This document shows, piece after piece, positions 6,387 to 12,733 of a stretch of DNA of 13,579 nt (the stretch's first letter is position 1; each line of letters starts with the position of its first letter). The DNA is from Anaerolineae bacterium (GTDB lineage: Bacteria; Chloroflexota; Anaerolineae; JACIWR01). Made by a program: the position numbers and the translations under genes. The notes under the pieces are model-generated. The model made no database searches. It saw nothing but the letters and a program-made list of their open reading frames with translations, and was not told where the DNA came from. The stretch is taken from assembly GCA_021162125.1 (NCBI GenBank), contig JAGGZG010000394.1, positions 1-13,579 of the forward strand, given 5' to 3'.

Positions 6387-7784
6387 TCACTGTGTTGTCC
6401 TGGACATCAACCGCCGCAGTTTGCGCAGGGCCTTGCGCGGTTGGGCGTAACGTTTCCAGTAATATTTTGCCTGGCGCTTGGCGGCATTCCAGCGCGTCCG
6501 CCGCTGCGATTCGACGAGTGCCCATTGCAGGAACTCATAGTCCTGGCCTTTGATTTTGGTCTCGGTTGGGTTGCGGCGGTACTGGTCGTGGCTGGTGATG
6601 AGCGAGAGGTCATTTTCGATGCAGTATTCGTACAGGTCGCTGCCGGGGTGCGGCGTGTAGAAGGCCGGGCTGTAGTAGTCGGGATCAATCTCCTTGAGCA
6701 TGGAGATGGTGTCCATGACCTCTTCTTTGGTCTCGGTGGGAATGCCCAGCATGTAGTTGGCCCAAATGGAGATGCCGTATTTGCGGCAGATGCGCGCGGC
6801 TTGCAGGTTTACCTCGCGGGTGGTACCTTTGCGCAGGAACTTGAGCACGCGGTCGTTGCCACTTTCGAAGCCAATGAAGTACCCCCGGCAGCCAACCTGG
6901 GCCATGAGCGCCACCATGTCCTCGTGGCGGACTATGATGTCTGCCCGCGATTGGCAGAAGAAGGGCTGGGTGAACCCCTCTTCCCGATAGAGACGACAGA
7001 ACTCGCGCACCCACTCCCGATCCTCGGTCAAAGTATCGTCGTGGAACATGAAACTGGCGAAGTGGTACTTATCGCGCAGGAGTTTGAGTTCGGCGATAAC
7101 GTTCGGCACGCTGCGGCGGCGCACTCTTCGGCCAAAGAGGATGCGCTCGGCCGGCTGGCAGAAGCGGCAGTTGTACTTGCATCCCCGGCCAGCGATCAGC
7201 GTCAGAAAAGGCGGTGGCAGCTCCGGTACGAAAGGTGCCTCCGGCGAGTCAAGATCGTACCCCCAGCGCCGCCACTCGTCGAGGAACAGGTTACGGTCGG
7301 GAAAGGGCAGATCATCCAGCACCGGCATCTCGCCGTGTAGTACCCGTTCCTGGGGCGGATGGCCGTCACGGATGGCAGCCAATAGCTTGGGAAAGGTGAT
7401 CTCTCCTTCGTGGGTGATGATGTAGTCAATGTTGGAATTGGTGGCGACTTCGTCCAGGGCCAGGGTAGGGTGTGGCCCACCGACCACGGTTACGATGGCG
7501 GGATTCATTTCCTTGATGATGTCCACACACTGCATCACCGGGTTGAAATCCACGCTCATCATGGTCAGTCCGACCACATCTGGGCGTCGCCTCTCGATCT
7601 CGGCACGGAAGTCGTCCCACCCTCTCAATGCCCGTAGGTCAATGAGGTCAATCTCGAAGCCTTCGTGCTTGGCCGCGCTGCTTAGATAGGCCAGGCCGTG
7701 GCTGATCCAACCAGCCTCCATGCCCCTGCCCAGGCTGTCAAATCCGTAGCCGGAGATGCCAGCATAAATCAGAGTAGTTTTCAT
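6387..7784 (-). CDS. B12-binding-domain radical SAM enzyme
   Basis: A 465-residue protein with the architecture of cobalamin-dependent radical SAM methylases and cyclases (BchE/HpnJ-type families). The N-terminal part (about 1-145) is a Rossmann-like B12-binding domain with GLTMMS (72-77) and VGGPHPT (101-107). The radical SAM core follows, with the cluster motif C202-X3-C206-X2-C209 in GRGCKYNCRFC. SAM-barrel motifs GFESGND and YMLGIPTET lie further on. The C-terminal tail (about 430-465) is very rich in Lys, Arg and Trp, suggesting contact with membrane or nucleic acid. The substrate cannot be read from the sequence. Its position between a polysaccharide BY-kinase and rfbB suggests a cell-envelope lipid or sugar modification, but this is inference. 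It starts 55 bases after the kinase stop and probably shares its transcript, unless repeat copy 2 ends it. The Shine-Dalgarno site is weak. Confidence 0.88.
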   Translation of the reverse strand: MKTTLIYAGISGYGFDSLGRGMEAGWISHGLAYLSSAAKHEGFEIDLIDLRALRGWDDFRAEIERRRPDVVGLTMMSVDFNPVMQCVDIIKEMNPAIVTVVGGPHPTLALDEVATNSNIDYIITHEGEITFPKLLAAIRDGHPPQERVLHGEMPVLDDLPFPDRNLFLDEWRRWGYDLDSPEAPFVPELPPPFLTLIAGRGCKYNCRFCQPAERILFGRRVRRRSVPNVIAELKLLRDKYHFASFMFHDDTLTEDREWVREFCRLYREEGFTQPFFCQSRADIIVRHEDMVALMAQVGCRGYFIGFESGNDRVLKFLRKGTTREVNLQAARICRKYGISIWANYMLGIPTETKEEVMDTISMLKEIDPDYYSPAFYTPHPGSDLYEYCIENDLSLITSHDQYRRNPTETKIKGQDYEFLQWALVESQRRTRWNAAKRQAKYYWKRYAQPRKALRKLRRLMSRTTQ

Positions 7785-7802
7785 GGTGACTCACTTCTAT
7801 TC

Positions 7803-7835
7803 AGGTGCCCGGCACTTCAAAAGTGCCAGGCACCT
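7803..7835. repeat. Palindromic repeat, copy 2, between kinase and radical SAM genes
   Basis: AGGTGCCCGGCACTT (7803-7817), a three-base loop CAA, AAGTGCCAGGCACCT (7821-7835). The left arm is identical to copy 1 at 2274-2288 and the right arms differ at two positions. It sits 4 bases from the kinase stop and 18 bases from the radical SAM start, so as RNA it would form a stem in the short gap between two genes of one transcript. Confidence 0.8.
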
Positions 7836-7839
7836 CCTC

Positions 7840-8505
7840 TTATGTCGCGTAATATCGTTGCAGCGTCGCGTCGAAGGGCACATTGCAGAGTACTGCCCCA
7901 ATAATGCGTACGTTCACTCTCTCCAACAGCTCCTTGGCGCGCTGAGCGTACTCGCGGCGGGTGCCGCCCGCGCGCAGGATGAGGAGCACGCCATCGGTTT
8001 GAGCGGCGAGCACGGCCGCGTCGGTGACGGCGACGACCGGCGGGGCGTCGAACAGCACCAGGTCGGCCCGCTCCCGCAGCGCAGCGACGGCTTCCCTCAT
8101 GCGACGCGAACCCAGCAGCACGGCAGGGTCAGCCGGCAAGGGGCCACTGGGCAATAATGATAACCTCTCGACGCCGGTCTCCTTCAGCGGCGGGTTGTGC
8201 AGTGCAGCGTCGTCGCGCAGCATAGCGGTCAGGCCCTCGCTGTTGGATATTCCAAAGATGGTGTGCAGAGCTGGGCGGCGCAGGTCGCAGTCCACCAGAA
8301 TGATCCGTTTGCCGCCTTCGGCCATGACCACCGCCAGGTTAGCCAAAGTGGTGGATTTGCCTTCCTCAGGCGCGGCAGAGGTGACGACCATAGTGCGCAG
8401 CGGATGGTCGAGGCTGGAGAACTCCAGGTTAGTGCGCAGAGCGCGAAAAGCCTCGCTGATGGGCGAGCGTGGGTTGGTGAGGGTAATCAGGTCGCTTTTG
8501 GCCAT
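7840..8505 (-). CDS. CpsD/CapB-like bacterial tyrosine kinase (BY-kinase)
   Basis: A 221-residue cytoplasmic ATPase of the CpsD/Wzc kinase family, which works with a Wzz-like membrane partner to control exopolysaccharide synthesis and export. Walker A is SAAPEEGKST (43-52, K50), Walker A' is ILVDCDLRRP (69-78, D72 and D74), and Walker B is VLFDAPP (150-156, D153). The start of the protein (SPISEAFRALRTNL) is the usual partner-contact and activation segment. The C-terminal tail ends LQRYYAT with only two tyrosines, not the tyrosine-rich cluster seen in many BY-kinases, so autophosphorylation may be limited. An AAGGAG site lies 6 bases before the ATG. Its expected partner, the Wzz-like gene, is separated from it by the toxin-antitoxin pair. 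A weak TTGAAC-N18-TAACAT pair lies upstream in 8506-8573. Confidence 0.92.
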   Translation of the reverse strand: MAKSDLITLTNPRSPISEAFRALRTNLEFSSLDHPLRTMVVTSAAPEEGKSTTLANLAVVMAEGGKRIILVDCDLRRPALHTIFGISNSEGLTAMLRDDAALHNPPLKETGVERLSLLPSGPLPADPAVLLGSRRMREAVAALRERADLVLFDAPPVVAVTDAAVLAAQTDGVLLILRAGGTRREYAQRAKELLERVNVRIIGAVLCNVPFDATLQRYYAT

Positions 8506-8573
8506 TCAAGTCTCCTTCTGGGCTACGAGCACAATGTTACTCGAACTGTTGTATGCCGTTCAATGAGTTTGAT

Positions 8574-8822
8574 TCAGGTGACGACCTTTTCCTGAATCCA
8601 TAGATTCACCAACGTTTCCACCGACACCCCGCGCTCTCTTGCCAGTTTTCCCACCTGAGTCAATAAATCGTCAGCAACGGCAACGAAAGTTATCCGCTCC
8701 TCCGGGGCATATTCCAATTGCACTACGCGACTAGGGTAATCCGCAACGCTGTGGGTATCCCAGAACTCGGAGGCTTCCTCAATACTCATGTTCTCTGGAA
8801 TCGGGTCCTTTTTACTTACCAT
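8574..8822 (-). CDS. CopG-like antitoxin
   Basis: An 82-residue protein starting MVSKKDPIPENM. It contains EEASEFWDTHSVADY (about 15-29), the typical motif of the CopG_antitoxin family (PF12441-like). A C-terminal segment with ribbon-helix-helix character follows (RITFVAVADDLLTQVGKLA, ending VNLWIQEK). The start at 8822 is chosen over an in-frame ATG at 8858 because AAGGAG (8833-8838) lies 10 bases upstream and the start then overlaps the toxin stop by 11 bases, the normal coupling for such pairs. It would bind and neutralise the upstream BrnT-like toxin and repress the shared promoter. Local G+C is near 50 percent in the lines I counted, against 62-73 percent in two flanking lines. Confidence 0.82.
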   Translation of the reverse strand: MVSKKDPIPENMSIEEASEFWDTHSVADYPSRVVQLEYAPEERITFVAVADDLLTQVGKLARERGVSVETLVNLWIQEKVVT

Positions 8823-9093
8823 ATTGCTTACGCTCCTTTTTATCCATGTCACGCGCACTGATAATCAACGCACGGCCTCCAAACTTCCGAATGAAAATGA
8901 CGGTCACGTAACGTCCCGCATCAGTGCACCCATATGCTGCATAAACGTTCTCTCCTTCAATTTTCCCTCGCTCCAGAAGACGATACTGGGGTAGATTGGC
9001 AAAAACCTGTTCCACTTCATCCTGAGTGAGGTGATGTTTGCGGGCCAGCTTATCTACGATTCTCTGCAGCCAGATCACTCCGGTAATTTTCAT
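8812..9093 (-). CDS. BrnT-like toxin of a type II toxin-antitoxin pair
   Basis: A 93-residue protein that fits the small RNase-fold BrnT-type toxins. Its C-terminal signature ALIISARDMDKKERKQY (about 74-90) matches the family's ISAR...K.ER..Y motif. The middle part GENVYAAYGCTDAGRYVTVIFI (about 47-68) gives the expected beta strands. The N-terminal half (VIWLQRIVDKLARKHHLTQDEVEQVF) is helical. The toxin comes first in the operon, followed by a DNA-binding antitoxin, as in brnTA loci. Its last 11 bases overlap the antitoxin start. GGAAG lies upstream of the ATG. The pair sits between the Wzz-like and kinase genes, which usually touch, and its lower G+C fits later insertion. The active-site residues have not been checked against a structure. 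Confidence 0.8.
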   Translation of the reverse strand: MKITGVIWLQRIVDKLARKHHLTQDEVEQVFANLPQYRLLERGKIEGENVYAAYGCTDAGRYVTVIFIRKFGGRALIISARDMDKKERKQYGK

Positions 9094-9127
9094 GGAGGCG
9101 AATCTTCCTTAAGACAAAAAGCCAGCC

Positions 9128-9829
9128 CTATTTACTTCGTCGTATCCGCAGCCAGCGCTGCGCTCTACTTCCATCGGACGTAACCGGGACGGTGCCCAGA
9201 ACAGGTACTCCCAGGGTGCGTTCTACGTCCTGCGAGGTGTGTATGACGTTCGATTCCAACCATTCCAAGAAAAAGACGATGATTCCGCCCAACAGCGCGC
9301 CGGCGATACCCCCTGCCAGGGTGTTGATCTTGATCTTGGGCGAATAGAGTGGTGCATCGCGGGCGTCATCCACAATGGAAATGTCTATGCGGTCCCGCTT
9401 GTCCTGTTGGGCATTCCATTCCCGTTGGCGCTCGACGAAGACCTCGGCCGTGGTCTGTACGATTTGGATAGCCACATCCGGCCGGGGATCCTTGGCGTCA
9501 ATCAGGATGGTGAAATCGGACGTTTCGGGGTTGACGTTCATCTTGGCCAGCAGATCATAGGTGGTCATGTCAAGTTGGGCGCGGTCAATGACCTTCTGAG
9601 CCGTCGTGTGGGAATGGATGTTCACTCCGTAGTTGCGCAGCAGGTCCTTGGCAGTATTGCTCAGTCCCCAGTCGGCGCGGGCCGGGATGACGTTGAGTTT
9701 GATCTCGGCGCGGTAGATGGGTGTCATCGTTTTGCTGAAGCCGTAGGCGCTGGCGGCGGCGACCACGGCGAGAAGGATGATGATCCAGCCACGCCGGCGC
9801 AGAATTCGCAGATAGTCCAGTAACTCCAT
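9128..9829 (-). CDS. Wzz/CpsC-like polysaccharide chain-length protein
   Basis: A 233-residue inner-membrane protein with the Wzz/CpsC topology. There is a first membrane span at about residues 14-31 after the basic stretch LRILRRRGW. A mostly extracytoplasmic domain of about 140 residues follows, then PLYSPK (about 160-165), a position where family members usually have a Pro-rich motif. A second span lies at about 172-192 (AGGIAGALLGGIIVFFLEWL). It ends in a basic cytoplasmic tail (TLGVPVLGTVP, RRSK) where the BY-kinase docks. In Gram-positive-type systems this protein and the kinase are separate polypeptides, as here. AGGAGG stands seven bases before the ATG. It has its own promoter at 9862-9890. 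Confidence 0.88.
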   Translation of the reverse strand: MELLDYLRILRRRGWIIILLAVVAAASAYGFSKTMTPIYRAEIKLNVIPARADWGLSNTAKDLLRNYGVNIHSHTTAQKVIDRAQLDMTTYDLLAKMNVNPETSDFTILIDAKDPRPDVAIQIVQTTAEVFVERQREWNAQQDKRDRIDISIVDDARDAPLYSPKIKINTLAGGIAGALLGGIIVFFLEWLESNVIHTSQDVERTLGVPVLGTVPVTSDGSRAQRWLRIRRSK

Positions 9830-9861
9830 AAAACAACCTCCTCCCTTGTGATCAGTGATCT

Positions 9862-9890
9862 ATTTTACCACATCTCTGCCCAGGATACAA
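9862..9890 (-). promoter_or_regulatory. Promoter of the Wzz-like gene
   Basis: On the minus strand TTGTAT (9885-9890) and TAAAAT (9862-9867) are 17 bases apart. The -10 box is preceded by TGG, which gives an extended -10 element. Start of transcription would be near 9855, about 25 bases before the ATG at 9829. The GATCA-G-TGATC palindrome next to it (9850-9860) could be an operator. Confidence 0.5.
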
Positions 9891-9919
9891 TTTTCGCAGT
9901 CCAGACTCCTTTCTCATCC

Positions 9920-10966
9920 CTATCCACGCCAGGCCAGGGTGCGGCAGTACAGCCAGTAGAGCGCGGGCCGATAAACGTAGTCCCAGGCCCCGACGTAGCG
10001 CACCACACGCCCACCGAACCCCCGCTTGAAGCGGTAGACGCCCCATAACCCGTCGCGCCGCTGGAGGAAGTGGGCCTCCAGGGTCTCCTCGTCCTCGTCG
10101 GGGACACCCCACAAATCGTAAGTACGGCAGCCCCGTGTCTTGGCCCACTGCATGGCCGCCCATTGTAGCAGGTAGTTGGGCATGCGGTTGCGATGGGCGT
10201 CACTGGAAGCGCCGTACATATACCATGCTTTATCCCCGCAGGCGAAGACCATTACCCCGGCGATGAGCTCGCCATCGTACTCGGCCAGCAGCAGCCGCCC
10301 AGTGCCCCGAGGCACGAAGAGTTGGTAAGCAGCCTCGTAGTACGCGCGGCTGTGCACGCCGAACCGGTCACGCTTGGCGGTGGCGGTCATCAGTTCGTAG
10401 AAAGAATCCAGGTCGCGCTCCGTGCCCTCGCGCACCGTCACGCCCTTGCGTTTGGCCAGACGGACGTTGTATCGGGTCTTGGATTTCATTCGCGCCAGGA
10501 TTTCCTCCGGCTCCGGAGTCAGGTCTACCAGGATGGTACGCCGGGGCTGAACAGTCTGTGGGCTGGGACGAAACCCCCATCCTTGCAGCCGTTGAGCCAG
10601 CGCGGGATTATCCTCTTCATCAGGTTCGATTTTGAGGAAGATAGCCCGTTGCCGCCGGCAGAGGCGATGTAATGCGTTTAGGAGAGCATCAGCCACTGTG
10701 CCATTCGCCCAGTTGAGCAGCGGGCCTTTTGGCACGTAGGCCACGCGGCCCAGGCCCAGGGGCAACGCGCGAAAAAGAACTTGCGCCCCGGCCTGGATGC
10801 CCCCCTCGCCCTCCACCAGAGCGTACCCGGCTTCCCATCCAAAGCGACTTTTGAGTTGCGCCCAGGTCGTCGTCTGCAATACGTGACCGCCAGGTGCGGC
10901 GCGGACGAAACCATCCCACGCTGCGGCGTCTATCGTCTCACTTGGAGTGAAGATTCTCTGCGGCAA
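9920..10966 (-). CDS. FemAB-like peptidoglycan bridge aminoacyltransferase
   Basis: A 348-residue protein with the two-GNAT fold of the FemABX family, which transfer amino acids from aminoacyl-tRNA to the lipid II stem peptide. The family core MKSKTRYNVRLAKRKGV (about 159-175) is present. The C-terminal half carries GELIAGVMVFACGDKAWYMYGASS, the family's acyl-CoA-like region, followed by LLQWAAMQWAKTRGCRTYDLWGVPDED. The N-terminal half (AAAWDGFVRAAPGGHVLQTTTWA) also fits. It is shorter than S. aureus FemA and lacks its coiled-coil helical arm. The start is TTG at 10964-10966, with GGAGGA five bases upstream. It lies at the start of the envelope block and has its own promoter. The amino acid it adds cannot be told. 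An alternative is FemAB-related acetyltransferases linked to polysaccharide export. Confidence 0.87.
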   Translation of the reverse strand: MPQRIFTPSETIDAAAWDGFVRAAPGGHVLQTTTWAQLKSRFGWEAGYALVEGEGGIQAGAQVLFRALPLGLGRVAYVPKGPLLNWANGTVADALLNALHRLCRRQRAIFLKIEPDEEDNPALAQRLQGWGFRPSPQTVQPRRTILVDLTPEPEEILARMKSKTRYNVRLAKRKGVTVREGTERDLDSFYELMTATAKRDRFGVHSRAYYEAAYQLFVPRGTGRLLLAEYDGELIAGVMVFACGDKAWYMYGASSDAHRNRMPNYLLQWAAMQWAKTRGCRTYDLWGVPDEDEETLEAHFLQRRDGLWGVYRFKRGFGGRVVRYVGAWDYVYRPALYWLYCRTLAWRG

Positions 10967-10971
10967 CTGTC

Positions 10972-10977
10972 TCCTCC
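10972..10977 (-). promoter_or_regulatory. Shine-Dalgarno GGAGGA for a TTG start
   Basis: Minus-strand GGAGGA lies five bases before the TTG at 10966. This is the second strong-site TTG start in the window, after rfbB, so TTG appears to be routinely used here. Confidence 0.7.
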
Positions 10978-11023
10978 GTAAATCGAATGCGATGACCAGT
11001 GCTCGTCCTTGATGAGCAGCCCT

Positions 11024-11052
11024 ATTATACCATACCTAAGCCAGGCGGGCAC
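11024..11052 (-). promoter_or_regulatory. Promoter of the FemAB-like gene, GTGCCC-N17-TATAAT
   Basis: On the minus strand a perfect TATAAT (11024-11029) is preceded by TGG, an extended -10, and by GTGCCC (11047-11052) at 17 bases. The transcript would start near 11017 with a leader of about 50 bases. The same hexamer and spacing occur before sbcC. Confidence 0.55.
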
Positions 11053-11067
11053 ATCGGTCCCGGCGCG

Positions 11068-11098
11068 GCTCAGACACGCACTGGGAGCATGTCTGAGC
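11068..11098. repeat. 9-bp perfect inverted repeat, possible operator
   Basis: GCTCAGACA (11068-11076) and TGTCTGAGC (11090-11098) are perfect reverse complements around 13 bases. It lies just upstream of the FemAB-like promoter and about 110 bases before the rightward promoter, so it could be a regulator binding site for either. The rest of 10967-11402 holds the promoters and leader listed separately, and no gene. Confidence 0.5.
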
Positions 11099-11206
11099 AT
11101 GGTACAAAGATGGGCACGGTACTCTTGTCAACACAGTTGGAAGAGATTGCCAGAATTTTTTAGTAAAACTTTAGTCAATTTCTAACTACAGTTTTCGTTT
11201 GTTTTG

Positions 11207-11215
11207 TGCTATAAT
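11207..11215 (+). promoter_or_regulatory. Extended -10 promoter TGC-TATAAT
   Basis: A perfect TATAAT (11210-11215) is preceded by TGC in an AT-rich stretch, an extended -10 element. The -35 region is weak (TACAGT at 17 bases). Transcription would start near 11222 and give a leader of about 180 bases before the lipoprotein gene. Confidence 0.55.
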
Positions 11216-11286
11216 TAAATTATTGGAAAAGCACTAACTCGTCACAGCGTGCGTTCTGGGGGGGGAAGCACACACAAAAATCGAAT

Positions 11287-11348
11287 GAGGAACTGACGGT
11301 TTCCCTCTTACACCGACGTTGGAGAAAAACATCAGGTCCTCTTTTTTT
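11287..11348 (+). terminator. Terminator-like leader hairpin with T7 run
   Basis: GAGGAACTGA (11287-11296) pairs with TCAGGTCCTC (11332-11341) except for one mismatch, and T7 follows at 11342-11348. Additional pairing is possible inside (GTTT with AAAC). A smaller hairpin GTGC/GCAC with a G-rich loop (11249-11271) lies upstream. Between promoter and gene this looks like an attenuator, or the end of a small RNA of about 125 bases. Neither is proven, and I match no known riboswitch. Confidence 0.5.
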
Positions 11349-11402
11349 GTTACATTAATCCCCGCGCACGCGCCAGATTTTTGCGGAGGGTGAGTTCTGG
11401 GT

Positions 11403-12482
11403 ATGACGTCTTTCTTGGGGGCACGACGCGGCTGGTGGAGGGGCACTCTTGCGAGCTTGCTTTTGTTGATCCTCGTCTGGCTGACGATGGCCTGTGGGTC
11501 ATGTTCCAGCGGCCCGGCTGCAACACCTACCCCGACCAAGACCCCTAAACCTCTTACACCTACTTCCACGCCTATACAAGCAATCCTGCCCTCACTGTTA
11601 GACACGCCGCTTCCAACCGAGGCCAATGGGGAACCAACCACCGTGGCCAGTGTGCCAACGAACACACCTGCCGCGGGAGATACACCACTCCCTTCGGCTG
11701 AGCTCACACCCACGGCTACGCCAACGCCAGCAGGCACAGACACACCCACTCCCGGACCCGGCACGCCCTCGGCTACGCCGACAAATACGGCGACATCCAC
11801 AGCCACACCGGCGGAGACGGCGACGCCTACGAGTACAGCAACCGCCACAGAATCACCGACGCCTACCGAGACGCCGACCCTTACCCCAGAGCCAACTGCT
11901 ACCTCCACGGCCACCCCGGCCTATCCCGCCGGGTGGAACGTGCTCAACGATAACGTGTACGTTGACGGCGACGGGTGGACCCACGTGCTGGGTGAGCTTT
12001 ACAACAACACCGATTCCAACCAGGAAAACGTGATAGTCACCGTGACCTTTTACAACGATACCGGTGACAAGGTGGCTGAGGAACAGGTCGCGCCAGTGGT
12101 CGAGGTAGTGCCTCGAGGCGTTAAAATACCCTTTGAGCTGGAGTTCCAGTTGCGAACCGCGTACCATCATTACGAGTTCTCGGTCGAGGGGGACCCTACG
12201 GAAGAGTCGCCCCGCTTGGATCTGCAAATCGTGAGCCACGAGGGCAGCAGTGGCGACGGCTACCACATCACCGGCCAGGTGAGCAATCCAGGCGATGCTT
12301 TGAGCACTTACGTGCAGATCATCGGCACGCTGTACGACGGTGCCGGCAAAGTGGTGAACGTGGGCTACGACTTTCTGGCGGCTGCTCAGCTCCCGCCAGG
12401 GGGCAGTGCTCCCTTTGAGGTAGTCATCGAGCATCCGCACGAGAGTGTGGCCAGTTACGGTTTGGTCGTGCTGGGGTTCTGA
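11403..12482 (+). CDS. Thr/Pro-rich lipoprotein with two FxLYD-like domains
   Basis: A 359-residue exported protein. The N-terminus (MTSFLGARRGWWRG) is basic and is followed by a hydrophobic span (about 15-30) ending TMAC, a lipobox-like sequence with C31 as the probable lipidated cysteine. The -3 Thr and -2 Met are not ideal. Residues about 38-173 form a low-complexity Thr/Pro/Ala/Ser linker of TPTPT and TATPT units, typical of stalks on Anaerolineae-type surface proteins and possibly glycosylated. Then two beta domains of similar design follow (about 177-262 and 270-359), each with an LGELYNN- or ITGQVSN-type strand and a TVTFYND- or IGTLYDG-type strand, resembling FxLYD domains. Such domains are found on exported proteins, and their ligand is unknown. 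GGAGGG lies 12 bases before the ATG. A secreted metallopeptidase gene follows 251 bases later. Confidence 0.82.
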   Translation: MTSFLGARRGWWRGTLASLLLLILVWLTMACGSCSSGPAATPTPTKTPKPLTPTSTPIQAILPSLLDTPLPTEANGEPTTVASVPTNTPAAGDTPLPSAELTPTATPTPAGTDTPTPGPGTPSATPTNTATSTATPAETATPTSTATATESPTPTETPTLTPEPTATSTATPAYPAGWNVLNDNVYVDGDGWTHVLGELYNNTDSNQENVIVTVTFYNDTGDKVAEEQVAPVVEVVPRGVKIPFELEFQLRTAYHHYEFSVEGDPTEESPRLDLQIVSHEGSSGDGYHITGQVSNPGDALSTYVQIIGTLYDGAGKVVNVGYDFLAAAQLPPGGSAPFEVVIEHPHESVASYGLVVLGF

Positions 12483-12585
12483 TCAGTATGTTCCGGGTTC
12501 AAAGTTTCAAGTTCACCGTCGTGCCCAACTCGACGAAACCCGGAACTCTAAACTTACAACCTTGTGTTTCCAGTGCTGATCAGAA
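12477..12585. repeat. Nested inverted repeat overlapping the lipoprotein stop
   Basis: The outer arms are TTCTGATCAG (12477-12486) and CTGATCAGAA (12576-12585). Inner arms GTTCCGGGTT (12490-12499) and AACCCGGAAC (12537-12546) lie inside. A pair AAGTTT (12502-12507) and AAACTT (12550-12555) crosses the inner one. The lipoprotein stop TGA (12480-12482) lies in the left outer arm. This is a compact dyad about 109 bases long, of the kind left by a small non-autonomous element or a dispersed palindromic repeat. It has no terminator U-tract. Confidence 0.6.
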
Positions 12586-12591
12586 GCTGCA

Positions 12592-12606
12592 GCAGGCATA
12601 GCCTGC
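12592..12606. repeat. 6-bp hairpin GCAGGC/GCCTGC
   Basis: GCAGGC (12592-12597), loop ATA, GCCTGC (12601-12606). It lies directly after the nested inverted repeat. The rest of 12607-12722 holds no gene. A lone AAAGGAGGTG at 12639-12648 has no start codon at a useful distance. Confidence 0.5.
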
Positions 12607-12722
12607 GGCGGACTCATTACACGGGCCGACAGTTCAGGAAAGGAGGTGGTCTAGGGAGTAGAACGCGCGTATAACGAGAATCCTCAACTCACTCATCAAA
12701 ACGACGAAGTGATTCCTGAGAA

Positions 12723-12727
12723 GGAGG
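12723..12727 (+). promoter_or_regulatory. Shine-Dalgarno GGAGG of the metallopeptidase gene
   Basis: GGAGG lies six bases before the ATG at 12734. It supports that ATG as the intended start even though the following reading frame is shifted, and the in-frame ATG at 12765 has no site before it. Confidence 0.65.
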
Positions 12728-12733
12728 AAGGAA

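Noticed and set aside
6324..7340. 338-codon plus-strand frame opposite the radical SAM gene
   Set aside because: The minus strand has the intact radical SAM cysteine motif and B12 domain. The plus frame has no family features.
11258..11265. G8 homopolymer
   Set aside because: It is noncoding and lies in a leader hairpin loop. It could vary in length but no reading frame depends on it.
11234..11914. 226-codon minus-strand open frame (Val/Gly/Ala-rich) opposite the lipoprotein
   Set aside because: Its repeats are the antisense reading of the Thr/Pro-coding codons, and it crosses the leader and promoter region without any recognisable domain.
11521..11925. Low-complexity ACACC/ACGCC repeats as a CRISPR or minisatellite
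   Set aside because: They are irregular codon repeats for the Thr/Pro linker in frame, without constant repeats or spacers.
12639..12648. AAAGGAGGTG, a near-perfect Shine-Dalgarno sequence
   Set aside because: No ATG, GTG or TTG lies 5-12 bases after it. The nearest GTG overlaps the site and is followed at once by GTC TAG.
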